Position numbers and translations under genes: made by a program
The notes under the pieces: model-generated
Databases searched by the model: none
What the model was told of the DNA's origin: nothing
What the model saw: the letters and a program-made list of their open reading frames with translations, nothing else
In this document: in pieces, positions 42,900 to 51,537 of the stretch
How the letters are laid out: the number at the start of each line of letters is the position of its first letter
How positions within the stretch are numbered: position 1 is the stretch's first letter
Assembly: GCA_035507035.1 (NCBI GenBank)
Contig: DATJOJ010000063.1
Span: forward strand, 124,001-188,000
Direction of reading: 5' to 3'
DNA from: DATJOJ01 sp035507035
GTDB taxonomy: Bacteria > Acidobacteriota > Terriglobia > Terriglobales > Acidobacteriaceae
DNA: 64,000 bases

Positions 42900-44477
42900 T
42901 TGGCTTACGACGATCTTCGTCAATGGATTGCCGCACTCGATCGCGCCGGCGAACTGAAAAAAGTTCGCGCTGAAGTCGACCCTGTTCTCGAAATCACGGA
43001 AATTACCGACCGGGTCAGCAAGAGCGGCGGACCAGCGCTACTTTTTCAGAACATCAAAGGCCATTCCGGACAGCAGGTGCTCATCAATCAGTTCGGTTCG
43101 GCCCGTCGCATGAACATGGCGCTGGAAGTGAACTCGCTGGACGAGGTCGCCGACCGGATTCGCGCCTTCATGGACGTGAAGTCACCACAGGGCTTTCTCG
43201 ATAAAGTGAAAATGCTGCCCATGCTGGCCGAGATGGGCAAATTCTTTCCCAAGACGGTTTCGACCGGGCCGTGCAAAGAAGTCATCCGCCGTGACAATTT
43301 TTCGCTCGACTGGTTTCCCGTCCTACAGTGCTGGCCAAAAGATGCCGGGCGCTTTATCACGCTGCCTTGCGTGATCACGCGTGATCCCAATACCGGGAAG
43401 CGTAACGTCGGCTGCTACCGCATGCAGGTTTACGACTCACGCAGCACGGGCATGCATTGGCAGCGGCAGAAAGTCGGTGCGGAGCATTATCGCGAAATGC
43501 TACGCCGTGCGGCTTCAAATCTAGAGGGTGCCCCATCCCAGCCCGGTTTTGGCTTGGGTGGGGATTTTTCCAGAGCGTCCGTCGATCTGATGGCTCGCAC
43601 TTCGGGCGGATCACAGTTGCCGGACGGCAATCTACCGGCTGGGAAGATGGAAGTTGCTGTCGCTATTGGCACCGATCCAGCGCTTACGTTTTCTGCGATC
43701 GTTCCGGCCCCGCCGGATGTCGAAGAATACTTGATCGCCGGGTTCCTGCGGCAAAAGCCAGTGGAGTTGGTGAAGTGCGAGACCGTGGATCTCGAGGTGC
43801 CAGCTTCCGCTGAAATTATCCTTGAAGGTCACGTGCATCTCGACGAACTGCGCAGCGAGGGTCCCTTCGGCGATCACACTGGTTTTTATTCCCTCGCCGA
43901 TCTTTATCCCGTATTCCATTTGAGCTGCATCACGCACCGCAAAGATCCGATCTACTCGACCACGATTGTCGGCAAGCCTCCGATGGAGGATGGCTGGATG
44001 GGTAAAGCGGTGGAACGGATCTTTTTGCCGCTCATGAAGCTGACCATCCCTGAGCTCGTAGACGTCAACCTACCGATCGAGGGTGTGTTTCACAACCTGA
44101 TGATCGTCTCGATCAAGAAGTCCTATCCGGGGCAAGCTCGCAAGGTGATGAACGCGATCTGGGCGCTCGGACAAGCGATGTTCACCAAATGCGTCATCGT
44201 CGTCGATGAAGACGTAAATGTGCAGGACATCGGCGAAGTTACGCTGAAGGCGCTAAATCATATCGATCCCGAGCGCGATATTCAGTTCACGCTTGGGCCG
44301 GTCGATTCGCTCGACCATGCCTCCCGGCTGCCAAATTACGGATCAAAGATGGGCATTGATGCCACGCGAAAATGGGCGAGCGAAGGGTTTAGTCGACCGT
44401 GGCCTGATGAAATCCTGATGGACGAGAAAACCAAGGCTCTGGTGAGCAAGAAGTGGAAGGACTTGGGGATCGAGTAA
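42900..44477 (+). CDS. ubiD: UbiD family decarboxylase (probably menaquinone pathway)
   Basis: 525 residues, the usual UbiD length. UbiD enzymes use prenylated FMN to decarboxylate aromatic or unsaturated acids. Typical blocks are present: GGPALLFQNIKG, FITLPCVITRDPNTGKRNVG, YRMQVYDSRSTGMHWQRQK, and the Glu-containing SEGPFGDHTGFY in the catalytic loop (about 317-328). Acidobacteria use menaquinone rather than ubiquinone, so a futalosine-pathway or related role is likelier; this is inferred. TTG 42900 has GGAGG four nt upstream. The UbiX partner is not in the window. Confidence 0.9.
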   Translation: MAYDDLRQWIAALDRAGELKKVRAEVDPVLEITEITDRVSKSGGPALLFQNIKGHSGQQVLINQFGSARRMNMALEVNSLDEVADRIRAFMDVKSPQGFLDKVKMLPMLAEMGKFFPKTVSTGPCKEVIRRDNFSLDWFPVLQCWPKDAGRFITLPCVITRDPNTGKRNVGCYRMQVYDSRSTGMHWQRQKVGAEHYREMLRRAASNLEGAPSQPGFGLGGDFSRASVDLMARTSGGSQLPDGNLPAGKMEVAVAIGTDPALTFSAIVPAPPDVEEYLIAGFLRQKPVELVKCETVDLEVPASAEIILEGHVHLDELRSEGPFGDHTGFYSLADLYPVFHLSCITHRKDPIYSTTIVGKPPMEDGWMGKAVERIFLPLMKLTIPELVDVNLPIEGVFHNLMIVSIKKSYPGQARKVMNAIWALGQAMFTKCVIVVDEDVNVQDIGEVTLKALNHIDPERDIQFTLGPVDSLDHASRLPNYGSKMGIDATRKWASEGFSRPWPDEILMDEKTKALVSKKWKDLGIE

Positions 44478-44490
44478 CCCGTCGCTCTAT

Positions 44491-44898
44491 TCAGTGCACG
44501 CCATTTGAATTCAGGTGCGTCGAGTATCCTTTGTCCATGCCGTGAATATGCTTGGTGAGCCATTCCCGCAGGAATTCTAAGACGGCAACCGTGTTCACCC
44601 GTTCGCCACTATCCAATGCCTTCTTGAAGTTGCCAACCTGCGCGATGAGCTTTTGATGTTCCCGGCGATGCGCCTCGCGACCCGGGAACTTGGTCTGCTC
44701 CATCAAAGCTTCCTCCCGGTGAAAGTGAGTCTGAGTGTAGTTCACCAAGTCGGCAACGATACTTTGAATCACGCTGCTGCCTTTGCCGGCGTGCATGGCT
44801 TCATGCAAGGTGTTGACGTACGAGAAGAGCTTCTGGTGGTCGTCGTCGAGTTGGGCCACCTTGACGCTGTAGGACTGATCCCAAGTGATTAATGACAT
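44491..44898 (-). CDS. Bacteriohemerythrin
   Basis: 135 residues forming a four-helix hemerythrin domain. Ligands of the di-iron site are in place: His21 (DDDHQKLF), His58/His60 followed by Glu62-63 (HFHREEALM), His77 and His81 (AHRREHQKLI), and His117 plus Asp122 (HIHGMDKG). It would bind O2 reversibly, for sensing, storage or delivery in low-oxygen soil. GGAGGGG precedes ATG 44898. Convergent with ubiD, single gene. Confidence 0.93.
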   Translation of the reverse strand: MSLITWDQSYSVKVAQLDDDHQKLFSYVNTLHEAMHAGKGSSVIQSIVADLVNYTQTHFHREEALMEQTKFPGREAHRREHQKLIAQVGNFKKALDSGERVNTVAVLEFLREWLTKHIHGMDKGYSTHLNSNGVH

Positions 44899-45045
44899 GC
44901 TGCCCCTCCGTGCTTGTCAAATTGCCACACAATGAGAGCATCGGCGGCGACCGTGCGAACTTTAGACCTTGAAAGCCGACGTCTGCCTTTTTTTCAGTAT
45001 GTAACTTTTCCCGCCTTCTCCCCGTAAGCCTTATAGGTAGAGCAA

Positions 45046-45285
45046 ATGGAACAGCAATCGGCAGTATCGGATGAGCCATCCGAACGCTTACGGCAGTTTG
45101 CTCGCGGCGATCTCGCAGCTTTCGAGGTGTTGTTCCGCGAGTTCCCATGCGAGATCTACCGCCGGACCTTGCGCATCGTCCGCGACCTGCATTTCGCCAT
45201 CGGGTTCTGTTTTGCCGTAGTGTTTTTATTACTTCGTCTGGAAATATTTTGTCGGTTCTTCGATCATCTGTTGGGCATTGCGTAA
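45046..45285 (+). pseudogene. N-terminal fragment of an ECF sigma factor
   Basis: Residues 11-47 (ERLRQFARGDLAAFEVLFRE, FPCEIYRRTLRIVRDLH) match the start of sigma-70 region 2 of ECF factors. The sequence then departs into a hydrophobic stretch (FAIGFCFAVVFLLLRLEIFC) instead of the regions 2.2-4, and stops at 79 codons. It is a truncated remnant or a fused, now non-sigma peptide; the missing two thirds are not found downstream. Confidence 0.6.
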
Positions 45286-45338
45286 CCCGATACTTGCTGC
45301 AGAGAGGCCTCGAACTCGTGTGGTAGGCTGGGCTCACT

Positions 45339-46025
45339 GTGTCCGACCGCCTGCTGCGCATTTTTCAGGAGACGCATCGCGAACTGCGCCCGCGCTCTCT
45401 TCTGCCCCAAGTGCAAGCCGAATTTTTCAGCTTTGCCAACATCAATAACACCATCCGTTTGCGCGATGGCATTCTGTTGGTACGGATTTCCGATCTTCTG
45501 GAAGGCGCGCCAGACAATGTTCTGCGAGCTATCGCCCATATTCTGCTCGCCAAGATGTACCGCAAGCCGATTGAGCGCGAGCAGGCGACGCGCTATCGCC
45601 GCTACGTCTCGCAGCGGGATATTCGGGAAAAAGCCCACTTGCTGCGCCAGATCCGCGGGCGCAAGCACATCGATACCGCCCACGGCCAGACGTACAACTT
45701 GGAGTCAATTTTTGACGAACTGAACCTGAAGTACTTTCATGGCCTGCTGGCGCGCCCGCAGATGACCTGGAGCCGCGATCAGGCTCGCAACAGCCTCGGG
45801 CACTACGATCCCGCGCATAACGCCATCGTGATCAGCCGCATCTTTGACCATCCGCGCGTGCCGCGCCCTGCGGTCGAGTACATCGTCTATCACGAGATGC
45901 TGCACCTGAAGCACCCGGTGAAGGTTCGCGGCGGGCGCCGCTGCGTGCACTCCGCTGAATTTCAGGCGGAGGAAAAGCTGTTTCCCCGGCTCGAGGAGGC
46001 GAAGCAATTTCTGAAGGCAATCTAA
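45339..46025 (+). CDS. SprT-like zinc metalloprotease-domain protein
   Basis: 228 residues from GTG 45339. The zinc site is HEMLH (185-189) with a further His204 in VHSAEF. The N-terminal half (about 1-110) is helical and basic. The fold is that of SprT/WSS1-like metallopeptidases (DUF45-like spacing). Substrate is unknown; relatives act on DNA-bound proteins or in unknown housekeeping roles. It is followed on the opposite strand by the GerW gene and has no obvious operon partner. Confidence 0.82.
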   Translation: MSDRLLRIFQETHRELRPRSLLPQVQAEFFSFANINNTIRLRDGILLVRISDLLEGAPDNVLRAIAHILLAKMYRKPIEREQATRYRRYVSQRDIREKAHLLRQIRGRKHIDTAHGQTYNLESIFDELNLKYFHGLLARPQMTWSRDQARNSLGHYDPAHNAIVISRIFDHPRVPRPAVEYIVYHEMLHLKHPVKVRGGRRCVHSAEFQAEEKLFPRLEEAKQFLKAI

Positions 46026-46039
46026 AAGCAACCAGCGCG

Positions 46040-46390
46040 TCAGCGCAGTCTGCGCCGGTTTAACCAGAAACCCAAGCCCACCCCAAACGCTATCGCTCCG
46101 GCTAACTTTCTGCGGTCAGTAATCGGAACAAAGCGTGTCTCGCGCTCACTGATTTCTATGACACCCACCGGAATCGCTCGCGCCCCACCCCCTCCGCCAC
46201 CGCCTTCGCCGCGAGCCCGGGAATCGCCTACACCTCCCGTGCCGGCTCCAGCACCGTATCCGTACATGACCTTTGCCACCGGGATCACAGTTTTTCCGTG
46301 GGCTGCGACGGGTTCACCGTAAACCGCCTTCACGTTCGCCTGACTGAGAATACTTTCCTTCAACGACTCCAGAAGAGCTAGGCTGCTCAT
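46040..46390 (-). CDS. GerW/YtfJ family protein
   Basis: 116 residues. The N-terminal helix-strand pattern (ALLESLKESILSQANVKAVY, GEPVAAHGKTVIPVAKVMYG) and the glycine-rich loop (GAGAGTGGVGDSRARGEGGG) followed by AIPVGVIEISERETRFVPI are those of GerW (PF09579), named for spore germination in Bacillus but common in non-sporulating bacteria. The C-terminal IAFGVGLGFWLNRRR may be a short membrane anchor. AAGGAG precedes ATG 46390. Function here is unknown. Confidence 0.82.
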   Translation of the reverse strand: MSSLALLESLKESILSQANVKAVYGEPVAAHGKTVIPVAKVMYGYGAGAGTGGVGDSRARGEGGGGGGGARAIPVGVIEISERETRFVPITDRRKLAGAIAFGVGLGFWLNRRRLR

Positions 46391-46571
46391 GTTCGAACTC
46401 CTTGATGATTGGCTTGCGGGTTTTGATGCCCGAAGAAGTTGCCAGGGCGCGGATTAAGTTTGGCAGGCAAAAGAGCCCACTGCGAAAATCAACTTCGCCG
46501 TCGATGGTTTACCACTCGATACCCAATTCTCCCCGTGTGATGGAAATCACATGCTGGCGTGACGCTTCGCG

Positions 46572-46627
46572 TTGACCACCCGTGCCGCCAAGATTATCCT
46601 ATAAAGTTGAAATTGAAATTCATTTTC
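46572..46627 (+). promoter_or_regulatory. Promoter and Fur-box-like operator of the iron operon
   Basis: TTGACC (46572-46577), 17 bp, TATCCT (46595-46600) predict a start near 46607. GAAATTGAAATTCATTTTC (46609-46627) matches 14 of 19 positions of the Fur box and overlaps the start, where a repressor would block transcription. The ATG of the FTR1 gene is 38 bp downstream. Confidence 0.7.
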
Positions 46628-46664
46628 AAAATGGCGCGGGTACGGGAAAGGGGCCCCTTTTAAG

Positions 46665-47912
46665 ATGTTGCAGGCATTCATCGTTACCTTGCGGGAAGGC
46701 GTCGAAGCTGCACTGATTGTTGGGATTACGCTGGCCTACCTGGCCAAAATCGGACGGCCGGAGCTGCGCAAGTCCGTTTACGCAGCCCTGGTCGCGGCGT
46801 TTCTCGGGAGCATCGGCGTCGCGGTTCTGCTCTCCCGTGCCCATTTCAATCAGGACATCTTTGAAGGCTGGGTCATGCTGGTGGCGGCATTTTTTGTGGT
46901 CACCATGCTGGTGTTCATGATGAAAACCGGGCGCAAACTGAAGGGCGACATCGAAGGCAAAGTGGGTTTGCTCGCCGGGCAGGACGCGTGGCTTGGGCTA
47001 TTTGCCTTTGTCTTTCTCATGGTGCTGCGCGAAGGGGTTGAGACCGTTCTCATTCTCTCCGCCGTCTCCCTGAACTCGACCGAACTGCTCAGCTTCATGG
47101 GCACTCTGCTCGGCGTAGTCGCCGCAGTTCTCTTTGGCGTGATGTTCGTGAAGGGTAGCGTGCGCATCAATCTGCAGAAATTCTTCCGCATCACGACGGT
47201 CATTCTGTTCTTTGTAGCTTTGCAACTGATCGTTTCTGGTCTGCATGAGCTTTCCGAAAACGGCGTGCTTCCCTCCTCGAAGCGCGAGATGGCCATTGTT
47301 GGCCCCATCGTGCGCAACGACATTTTCTTTTTTATTACCATCGTCGCGCTCGCAGCCTTAATGGTGTTGTTCGAAGTAAAGCGTCGCGAGCCGCAACCGG
47401 TTCTCGACTCGCCGGCCGCACGGCGTAAAGCTGCGTGGAGCGCCCGCCGCGAGCGCCTGTGGATGGCGTCGGTTTATGCAAGCTCTTTCGTGTTCATCGT
47501 GCTGGTTACCGCGGAATTTATTTACGCCAAGAGCGTGAGCGCTCTTTCTCCCGCCACCGAAGTCACGTTTGTGAACGGGCAGGTTAGCATTCCCTTGAAG
47601 TCGGTCTACGATGGCGACCTGCATCGTTATCAAGCCAACGAGAACGGAGTGGAAGTACGCTTCTGGCTGTATCAAAAGCCGGACGGCAAGATTGCCACGG
47701 TGCTGGATGCGTGCGAAATCTGCGGCGCGGTGGGCTTTTACAAGCGCGGGAACAGCGTAATCTGCAAGAACTGCGCGGCTCCGATCAATCCGCAGTCGGT
47801 TGGAATGCCCGGCGGATGCAATCCGATTCCGCTGCAGGCCCAGGTGACCGACGACGCAATCATCATTAAGGAGGCGGACGTCGCGGCCCGCAGCCGCATG
47901 TTCCAGCGATAA
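46665..47912 (+). CDS. FTR1-type iron permease fused to a DUF2318 cysteine domain
   Basis: 415 residues. Two REGVE motifs (10-14 and 122-126) mark the FTR1/EfeU iron permease, with about seven membrane helices in 1-240. After a charged linker and one more helix (about 268-288) comes a domain with CEIC (350-353), CKNC (367-370) and Cys385, matching the DUF2318 family. In the P19 iron systems of Campylobacter, FTR1 and a DUF2318 protein are encoded by separate genes; here they are one polypeptide. The gene begins a four-gene operon that continues with MacB-like permeases and an ABC ATPase. It should import iron, perhaps with the cysteine domain binding metal or a cofactor. Confidence 0.88.
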   Translation: MLQAFIVTLREGVEAALIVGITLAYLAKIGRPELRKSVYAALVAAFLGSIGVAVLLSRAHFNQDIFEGWVMLVAAFFVVTMLVFMMKTGRKLKGDIEGKVGLLAGQDAWLGLFAFVFLMVLREGVETVLILSAVSLNSTELLSFMGTLLGVVAAVLFGVMFVKGSVRINLQKFFRITTVILFFVALQLIVSGLHELSENGVLPSSKREMAIVGPIVRNDIFFFITIVALAALMVLFEVKRREPQPVLDSPAARRKAAWSARRERLWMASVYASSFVFIVLVTAEFIYAKSVSALSPATEVTFVNGQVSIPLKSVYDGDLHRYQANENGVEVRFWLYQKPDGKIATVLDACEICGAVGFYKRGNSVICKNCAAPINPQSVGMPGGCNPIPLQAQVTDDAIIIKEADVAARSRMFQR

Positions 47913-47914
47913 TC

Positions 47915-49168
47915 ATGTTCGCGCGGCTCGTCTACGAATCATTCCGGCGGCAACAACGGCCTAAACTTTTGGCTGGGATTGCCATTACGCTGGGCGTGGC
48001 CGTGGCCACGGCGATGATTGCCGTAGCCACTGATATTGGCGACAAGATGAGCCGCGAACTCCGGACTTATGGCGCGAACCTGTTGGTGACTCCGCAGGAG
48101 GACAGCCTTGACTTGCAGATCGGCGGCGTCGACCTTAAACCTCCCAGCGATGGCACGTATCTCAACGAAGCCGACTTGCCCAAGATTCGGGGTACCTTCT
48201 GGCACCACAATATCGTCGGCTTTTCACCCATGCTGCCGGTGAATGTCAGCGTTGGTGACCGCAATCTCACGCTGCTGGGAACCTATTTTGCTAAACAATT
48301 GACCTTCGGCAAAGAAGATTTCGTTACCGGCGTAAAAATCACGCATCCTTGGTGGAAGGTACAAGGCACTTGGCCGGATGACAACTCGCAGGACCTTCTG
48401 TTGGGTGAAGATCTCGCAGCAAAACTCGGTCGCAAGCCGGGCGACGAAGTGGAAATTTCGGGCCAGCCGCATCGCATCTCTGGCATTCTCTCGACCGGCG
48501 GGCCTGAGGACAATCAGATTGTGGCGCCATTGAATTTTGCGCAGCAGGTGATTGGCAAACCCGGCGCAGTGCGTCGCCTTTATGTTAGTGCCATGACCAA
48601 GCCGGAAGATGCGCTCGCGCGCCGCGATCCCAGCACCATGAATTCTGAGCTGTTCGATCGGTGGTATTGCTCGCCTTATGTTCAGTCGATTGCTTATCAG
48701 TTGCAGGAAGCCATCCCGCATTCGCATGCCGAACAGATTCGGCAAGTCGCCCAGAATGAAGGCACCGTGCTGACGCGTATCAAGGGACTGATGTTGTTGG
48801 TCACGTTTGCCGCGTTATTCGCTTCGGCATTGGCGGTTTCCGCTGCAATGGCGACCGCGATTTTTGAGCGCCGCGCGGAAGTCGGCTTGATGCGAGCTCT
48901 TGGTGCCGGCAGCGCTTCCGTCGCCGCATTGTTTTTCGTGGAGGCGGTGTTGCTGGCTCTGATCGGTGGGACATTCGGCTTTGCGGGAGGGGCATTTCTC
49001 GCTCGCGTGATCGGCCGTTCGATTTTCGATTCGCAGATCACGATCGATCCGGTTCTGCTGCCGATTATTCTGGCGATCGCGGTTTTCGTGACTTTTGCGG
49101 GCAGTGGTTTGGCGATTCGCAGGGCAGTGAAATTTGATCCGGTCTACGCACTGCGAGGTGCGGAATGA
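47915..49168 (+). CDS. MacB/FtsX-type ABC transporter permease 1
   Basis: 417 residues. One helix near the N-terminus (about 18-40), a large extracytoplasmic domain (about 45-275) and three C-terminal helices (about 287-310, 332-365 and 372-398) are the FtsX/MacB fold, with the conserved ERRAEVGLMRALGA contact loop to the ATPase. It starts 2 nt after the FTR1-DUF2318 stop. Such permeases do not form a channel but transmit ATP hydrolysis to periplasmic partners, so in this operon they may drive a conformational cycle on the periplasmic side. The next permease overlaps it by 4 bp. Confidence 0.9.
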   Translation: MFARLVYESFRRQQRPKLLAGIAITLGVAVATAMIAVATDIGDKMSRELRTYGANLLVTPQEDSLDLQIGGVDLKPPSDGTYLNEADLPKIRGTFWHHNIVGFSPMLPVNVSVGDRNLTLLGTYFAKQLTFGKEDFVTGVKITHPWWKVQGTWPDDNSQDLLLGEDLAAKLGRKPGDEVEISGQPHRISGILSTGGPEDNQIVAPLNFAQQVIGKPGAVRRLYVSAMTKPEDALARRDPSTMNSELFDRWYCSPYVQSIAYQLQEAIPHSHAEQIRQVAQNEGTVLTRIKGLMLLVTFAALFASALAVSAAMATAIFERRAEVGLMRALGAGSASVAALFFVEAVLLALIGGTFGFAGGAFLARVIGRSIFDSQITIDPVLLPIILAIAVFVTFAGSGLAIRRAVKFDPVYALRGAE

Positions 49169-50301
49169 GTGCCGAACTTCTGCAATCGCGCGCGAACGCT
49201 CGCCATACTTCGATGTTTCTCCGTATGTTGATGCGGGCGGCCGTTTTGCGGCGCGGTCGGGCTGCTTCGGCCCTGCTGGCCATGATCGTGGCCGCCGCTG
49301 CTGCGACGGCAATGTTGAATCTTTATGTAGACGTGCAAGCCAAGCTGCGTAAAGAGTTCCGTAATTACGGCGCGAACATCGTCGTTGTCGCCAAAGACGG
49401 TCAATCTCTGCCGGCCGTCGCCTCGCAGAAAATCGACTCGTTGCTCGGTGGCCGAGGAATTGCCGTTCCCTTCGCTTATGTTGTAGCTCGAACTTCGGAT
49501 GGGCAATCAGTAGTCGTCTCCGGAACGAACTTCGGGCAGGTCCGCAAGCTTGACAGTTGGTGGTCGGTGACTGCGTGGCCAAATGGCGATCAAGAGGCCC
49601 TGATCGGAACGCGTGCCGCAACCGTCGTCAGCCCCAAAGGTCAGCCTTTCGATCTCAGTTTCCAGGGGCGCGCGATTCATCTGACACCCACGGGAACCTT
49701 GCGCACCGGTGCTGCCGAGGACAGCCGAGTTTATCTTTCACTTAACGATTTTGAAACCTGGACGCATGTTCAGCCGTTGACGATTGAGATTGCCGCTTCG
49801 GGATCGCCTGATGAAGTTAATGCCACAATTGCGAAACTGACAGCGGCATTGCCCGACGTCGAGGTGCGTCCCGTCCGCCAGATCATGGAAGGCGAAGCCC
49901 GCGTGCTCGGCAAAACGCGGTCGACCTTGCTGGCATCGGCTGGCCTCATTATCTTGACTGCAGCGCTATGCGTGCTGGCCACGCTCATCGGATGGGTACT
50001 CGATCGCCGCCGCGATTTCGCCATCATGAAAGCCCTCGGCGCTTCGGAACGACTCATTGGCAGTTTCTTTGCCGCGGAGGCCGCAGTGCTCGGAGCGGTC
50101 GGGGCGATTCTTGGATTCGCGCTCGGAATCGGTGTCGCCGCGTGGATTGGTCGTGTAAACTTCCATGCACCCGTGGTTCCGAGGTTCAACGTACTGCCGT
50201 TTGTGCTGGCAGGCAGCGTGGCGGTGGCGTTGATCTCGGCCATGCTACCGATCTCGTTGCTGCGGCGAGTGCAACCCGCCGTGATTTTGAGAGGAGAGTG
50301 A
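49165..50301 (+). CDS. MacB/FtsX-type ABC transporter permease 2
   Basis: 378 residues with the same topology as its neighbour: one N-terminal helix (about 32-52), a periplasmic domain (about 55-250) and three C-terminal helices, with DRRRDFAIMKALGASERL as the ATPase contact loop. The ATG overlaps the first permease's stop (ATGA), and the ATPase ATG comes 1 nt after its own stop, so the two permeases and the ATPase are a stoichiometric set. The pair probably forms a heterodimer. Known analogues are Cj1661-1662 in the Campylobacter P19 locus. Confidence 0.9.
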   Translation: MSAELLQSRANARHTSMFLRMLMRAAVLRRGRAASALLAMIVAAAAATAMLNLYVDVQAKLRKEFRNYGANIVVVAKDGQSLPAVASQKIDSLLGGRGIAVPFAYVVARTSDGQSVVVSGTNFGQVRKLDSWWSVTAWPNGDQEALIGTRAATVVSPKGQPFDLSFQGRAIHLTPTGTLRTGAAEDSRVYLSLNDFETWTHVQPLTIEIAASGSPDEVNATIAKLTAALPDVEVRPVRQIMEGEARVLGKTRSTLLASAGLIILTAALCVLATLIGWVLDRRRDFAIMKALGASERLIGSFFAAEAAVLGAVGAILGFALGIGVAAWIGRVNFHAPVVPRFNVLPFVLAGSVAVALISAMLPISLLRRVQPAVILRGE

Positions 50302-50302
50302 G

Positions 50303-51529
50303 ATGATCAAGCTGAACAATGTCAGCCGCGTGTACTCCGCGAAGGCGGAGGCCAATGGCGCGGTCATTCGCGCGCTCGACAATTTCTCTCTCCATGTGGA
50401 AGCCGGCGAATGGATCGCGATCATGGGGCCATCTGGCTCGGGCAAGTCTACGCTGGTTAATCTGATTGGCTGCCTTGATCGTCCGAGTACAGGTGAAATC
50501 CTGCTCGACGGTGAGAACGTTGCAACGATGGCAGCTTCGGAGCTGAATCGCGTGCGTGCAGAGAAAATTGGCTTTGTGTTTCAGCAATTCCATCTGATTC
50601 CTTATCTCACTGCCCTGGAGAACGTCATGCTGGCGCAGTATTTTCACAGCATGACCGACGAACAGGAGGCGCTGGAAGCGCTGGAGCGGGTCGGATTGAA
50701 GCAGCGTGCGCATCATATTCCTTCGCAGCTTTCGGGAGGCGAGCAGCAGCGAGTGTGCATCGCGCGGGCGCTGATTAACGATCCGAAGATCGTGCTGGCC
50801 GACGAGCCTACTGGAAATCTGGATGCTGTCAACGAGGAAATCGTGTTGCGGCTGCTGCGTGAGCTTCACCAACAAGGGCGAACGATCGTCATGGTCACCC
50901 ACGATCCGGTGGTGGCTCGCCTTGCCGACCGGCGCATCGAGCTGCATCACGGAAAAATTGCTGCGCAAGAAGTTTTCTCCATGGCCGACGAAGAGCAGTT
51001 CGACGAAGTTCTGGAAGAACTTTGGGTACTGGCCGAGCACGGCGAAGTTGCCGAGATTGGTCGCATGGAAGTGCACGGCGCCTTGCCGGTGAGCATCGCG
51101 GTTGAGAAGATGATGGATTTAGGATTGCTAAGCACAGCGCCTCATCCGCCCGAGACCCACGATCACAAACCGTTCGTAAATCCCTGCCACGATGCGCTCA
51201 AACCGGATGGCGTTTCTACCGGCGACGGTACCATGATCGTCGAACTCACCCCACGCGGTCGTCAACGGGCTGCCGACATTATTCGCCGGCATCGGCTGGC
51301 CGAGCGGCTTTTCACCGATTGCCTGGCGCTCGATAGCGAAACCGAAATCGAGCAACAAGCTTGCAAGTTCGAGCACATTCTTTCGACCGGCGCAACGGAT
51401 AAGATTTGCGGCTTCCTTGGCCATCCGAAAACCTGCCCGCACGGGGCGCCAATCCCGCCGGGGCCGTGCTGCGGACGAACCGCAGAATCCCAGCGAATAC
51501 CTGCCACGGCGTCGCAGCGAGTAAACTGA
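50303..51529 (+). CDS. ABC ATPase fused to a DtxR/MntR-type metal-sensing domain
   Basis: 408 residues. Residues 1-222 form a LolD/MacB-type ATPase: Walker A GPSGSGKST (42-50), signature LSGGEQQR (143-150), Walker B IVLADEP (163-169), His200. Residues 228-390 follow the DtxR plan: a winged HTH (FDEVLEELWVLAEHG...VSIAVEKMMDLGLL), a wing ending LTPRGRQRAADI, then RRHRLAERLFTD (His330, Glu334) and QQACKFEHIL (Cys354, Glu357, His358). DtxR binds metal with His79, Glu83, Cys102, Glu105 and His106 in the same pattern. A His/Cys-rich insert (281-296) interrupts the wing and a Cys-rich end (CPHGAPIPPGPCC) closes it. Met227 (50981) is a possible internal start. Ends 8 nt before murI. Confidence 0.88.
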   Translation: MIKLNNVSRVYSAKAEANGAVIRALDNFSLHVEAGEWIAIMGPSGSGKSTLVNLIGCLDRPSTGEILLDGENVATMAASELNRVRAEKIGFVFQQFHLIPYLTALENVMLAQYFHSMTDEQEALEALERVGLKQRAHHIPSQLSGGEQQRVCIARALINDPKIVLADEPTGNLDAVNEEIVLRLLRELHQQGRTIVMVTHDPVVARLADRRIELHHGKIAAQEVFSMADEEQFDEVLEELWVLAEHGEVAEIGRMEVHGALPVSIAVEKMMDLGLLSTAPHPPETHDHKPFVNPCHDALKPDGVSTGDGTMIVELTPRGRQRAADIIRRHRLAERLFTDCLALDSETEIEQQACKFEHILSTGATDKICGFLGHPKTCPHGAPIPPGPCCGRTAESQRIPATASQRVN

Positions 51530-51537
51530 TCCCTGAC

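Noticed and set aside
44801..45361. 186-codon minus-strand frame over the sigma remnant
   Set aside because: Basic, low-complexity sequence with no domain; starts inside other features.
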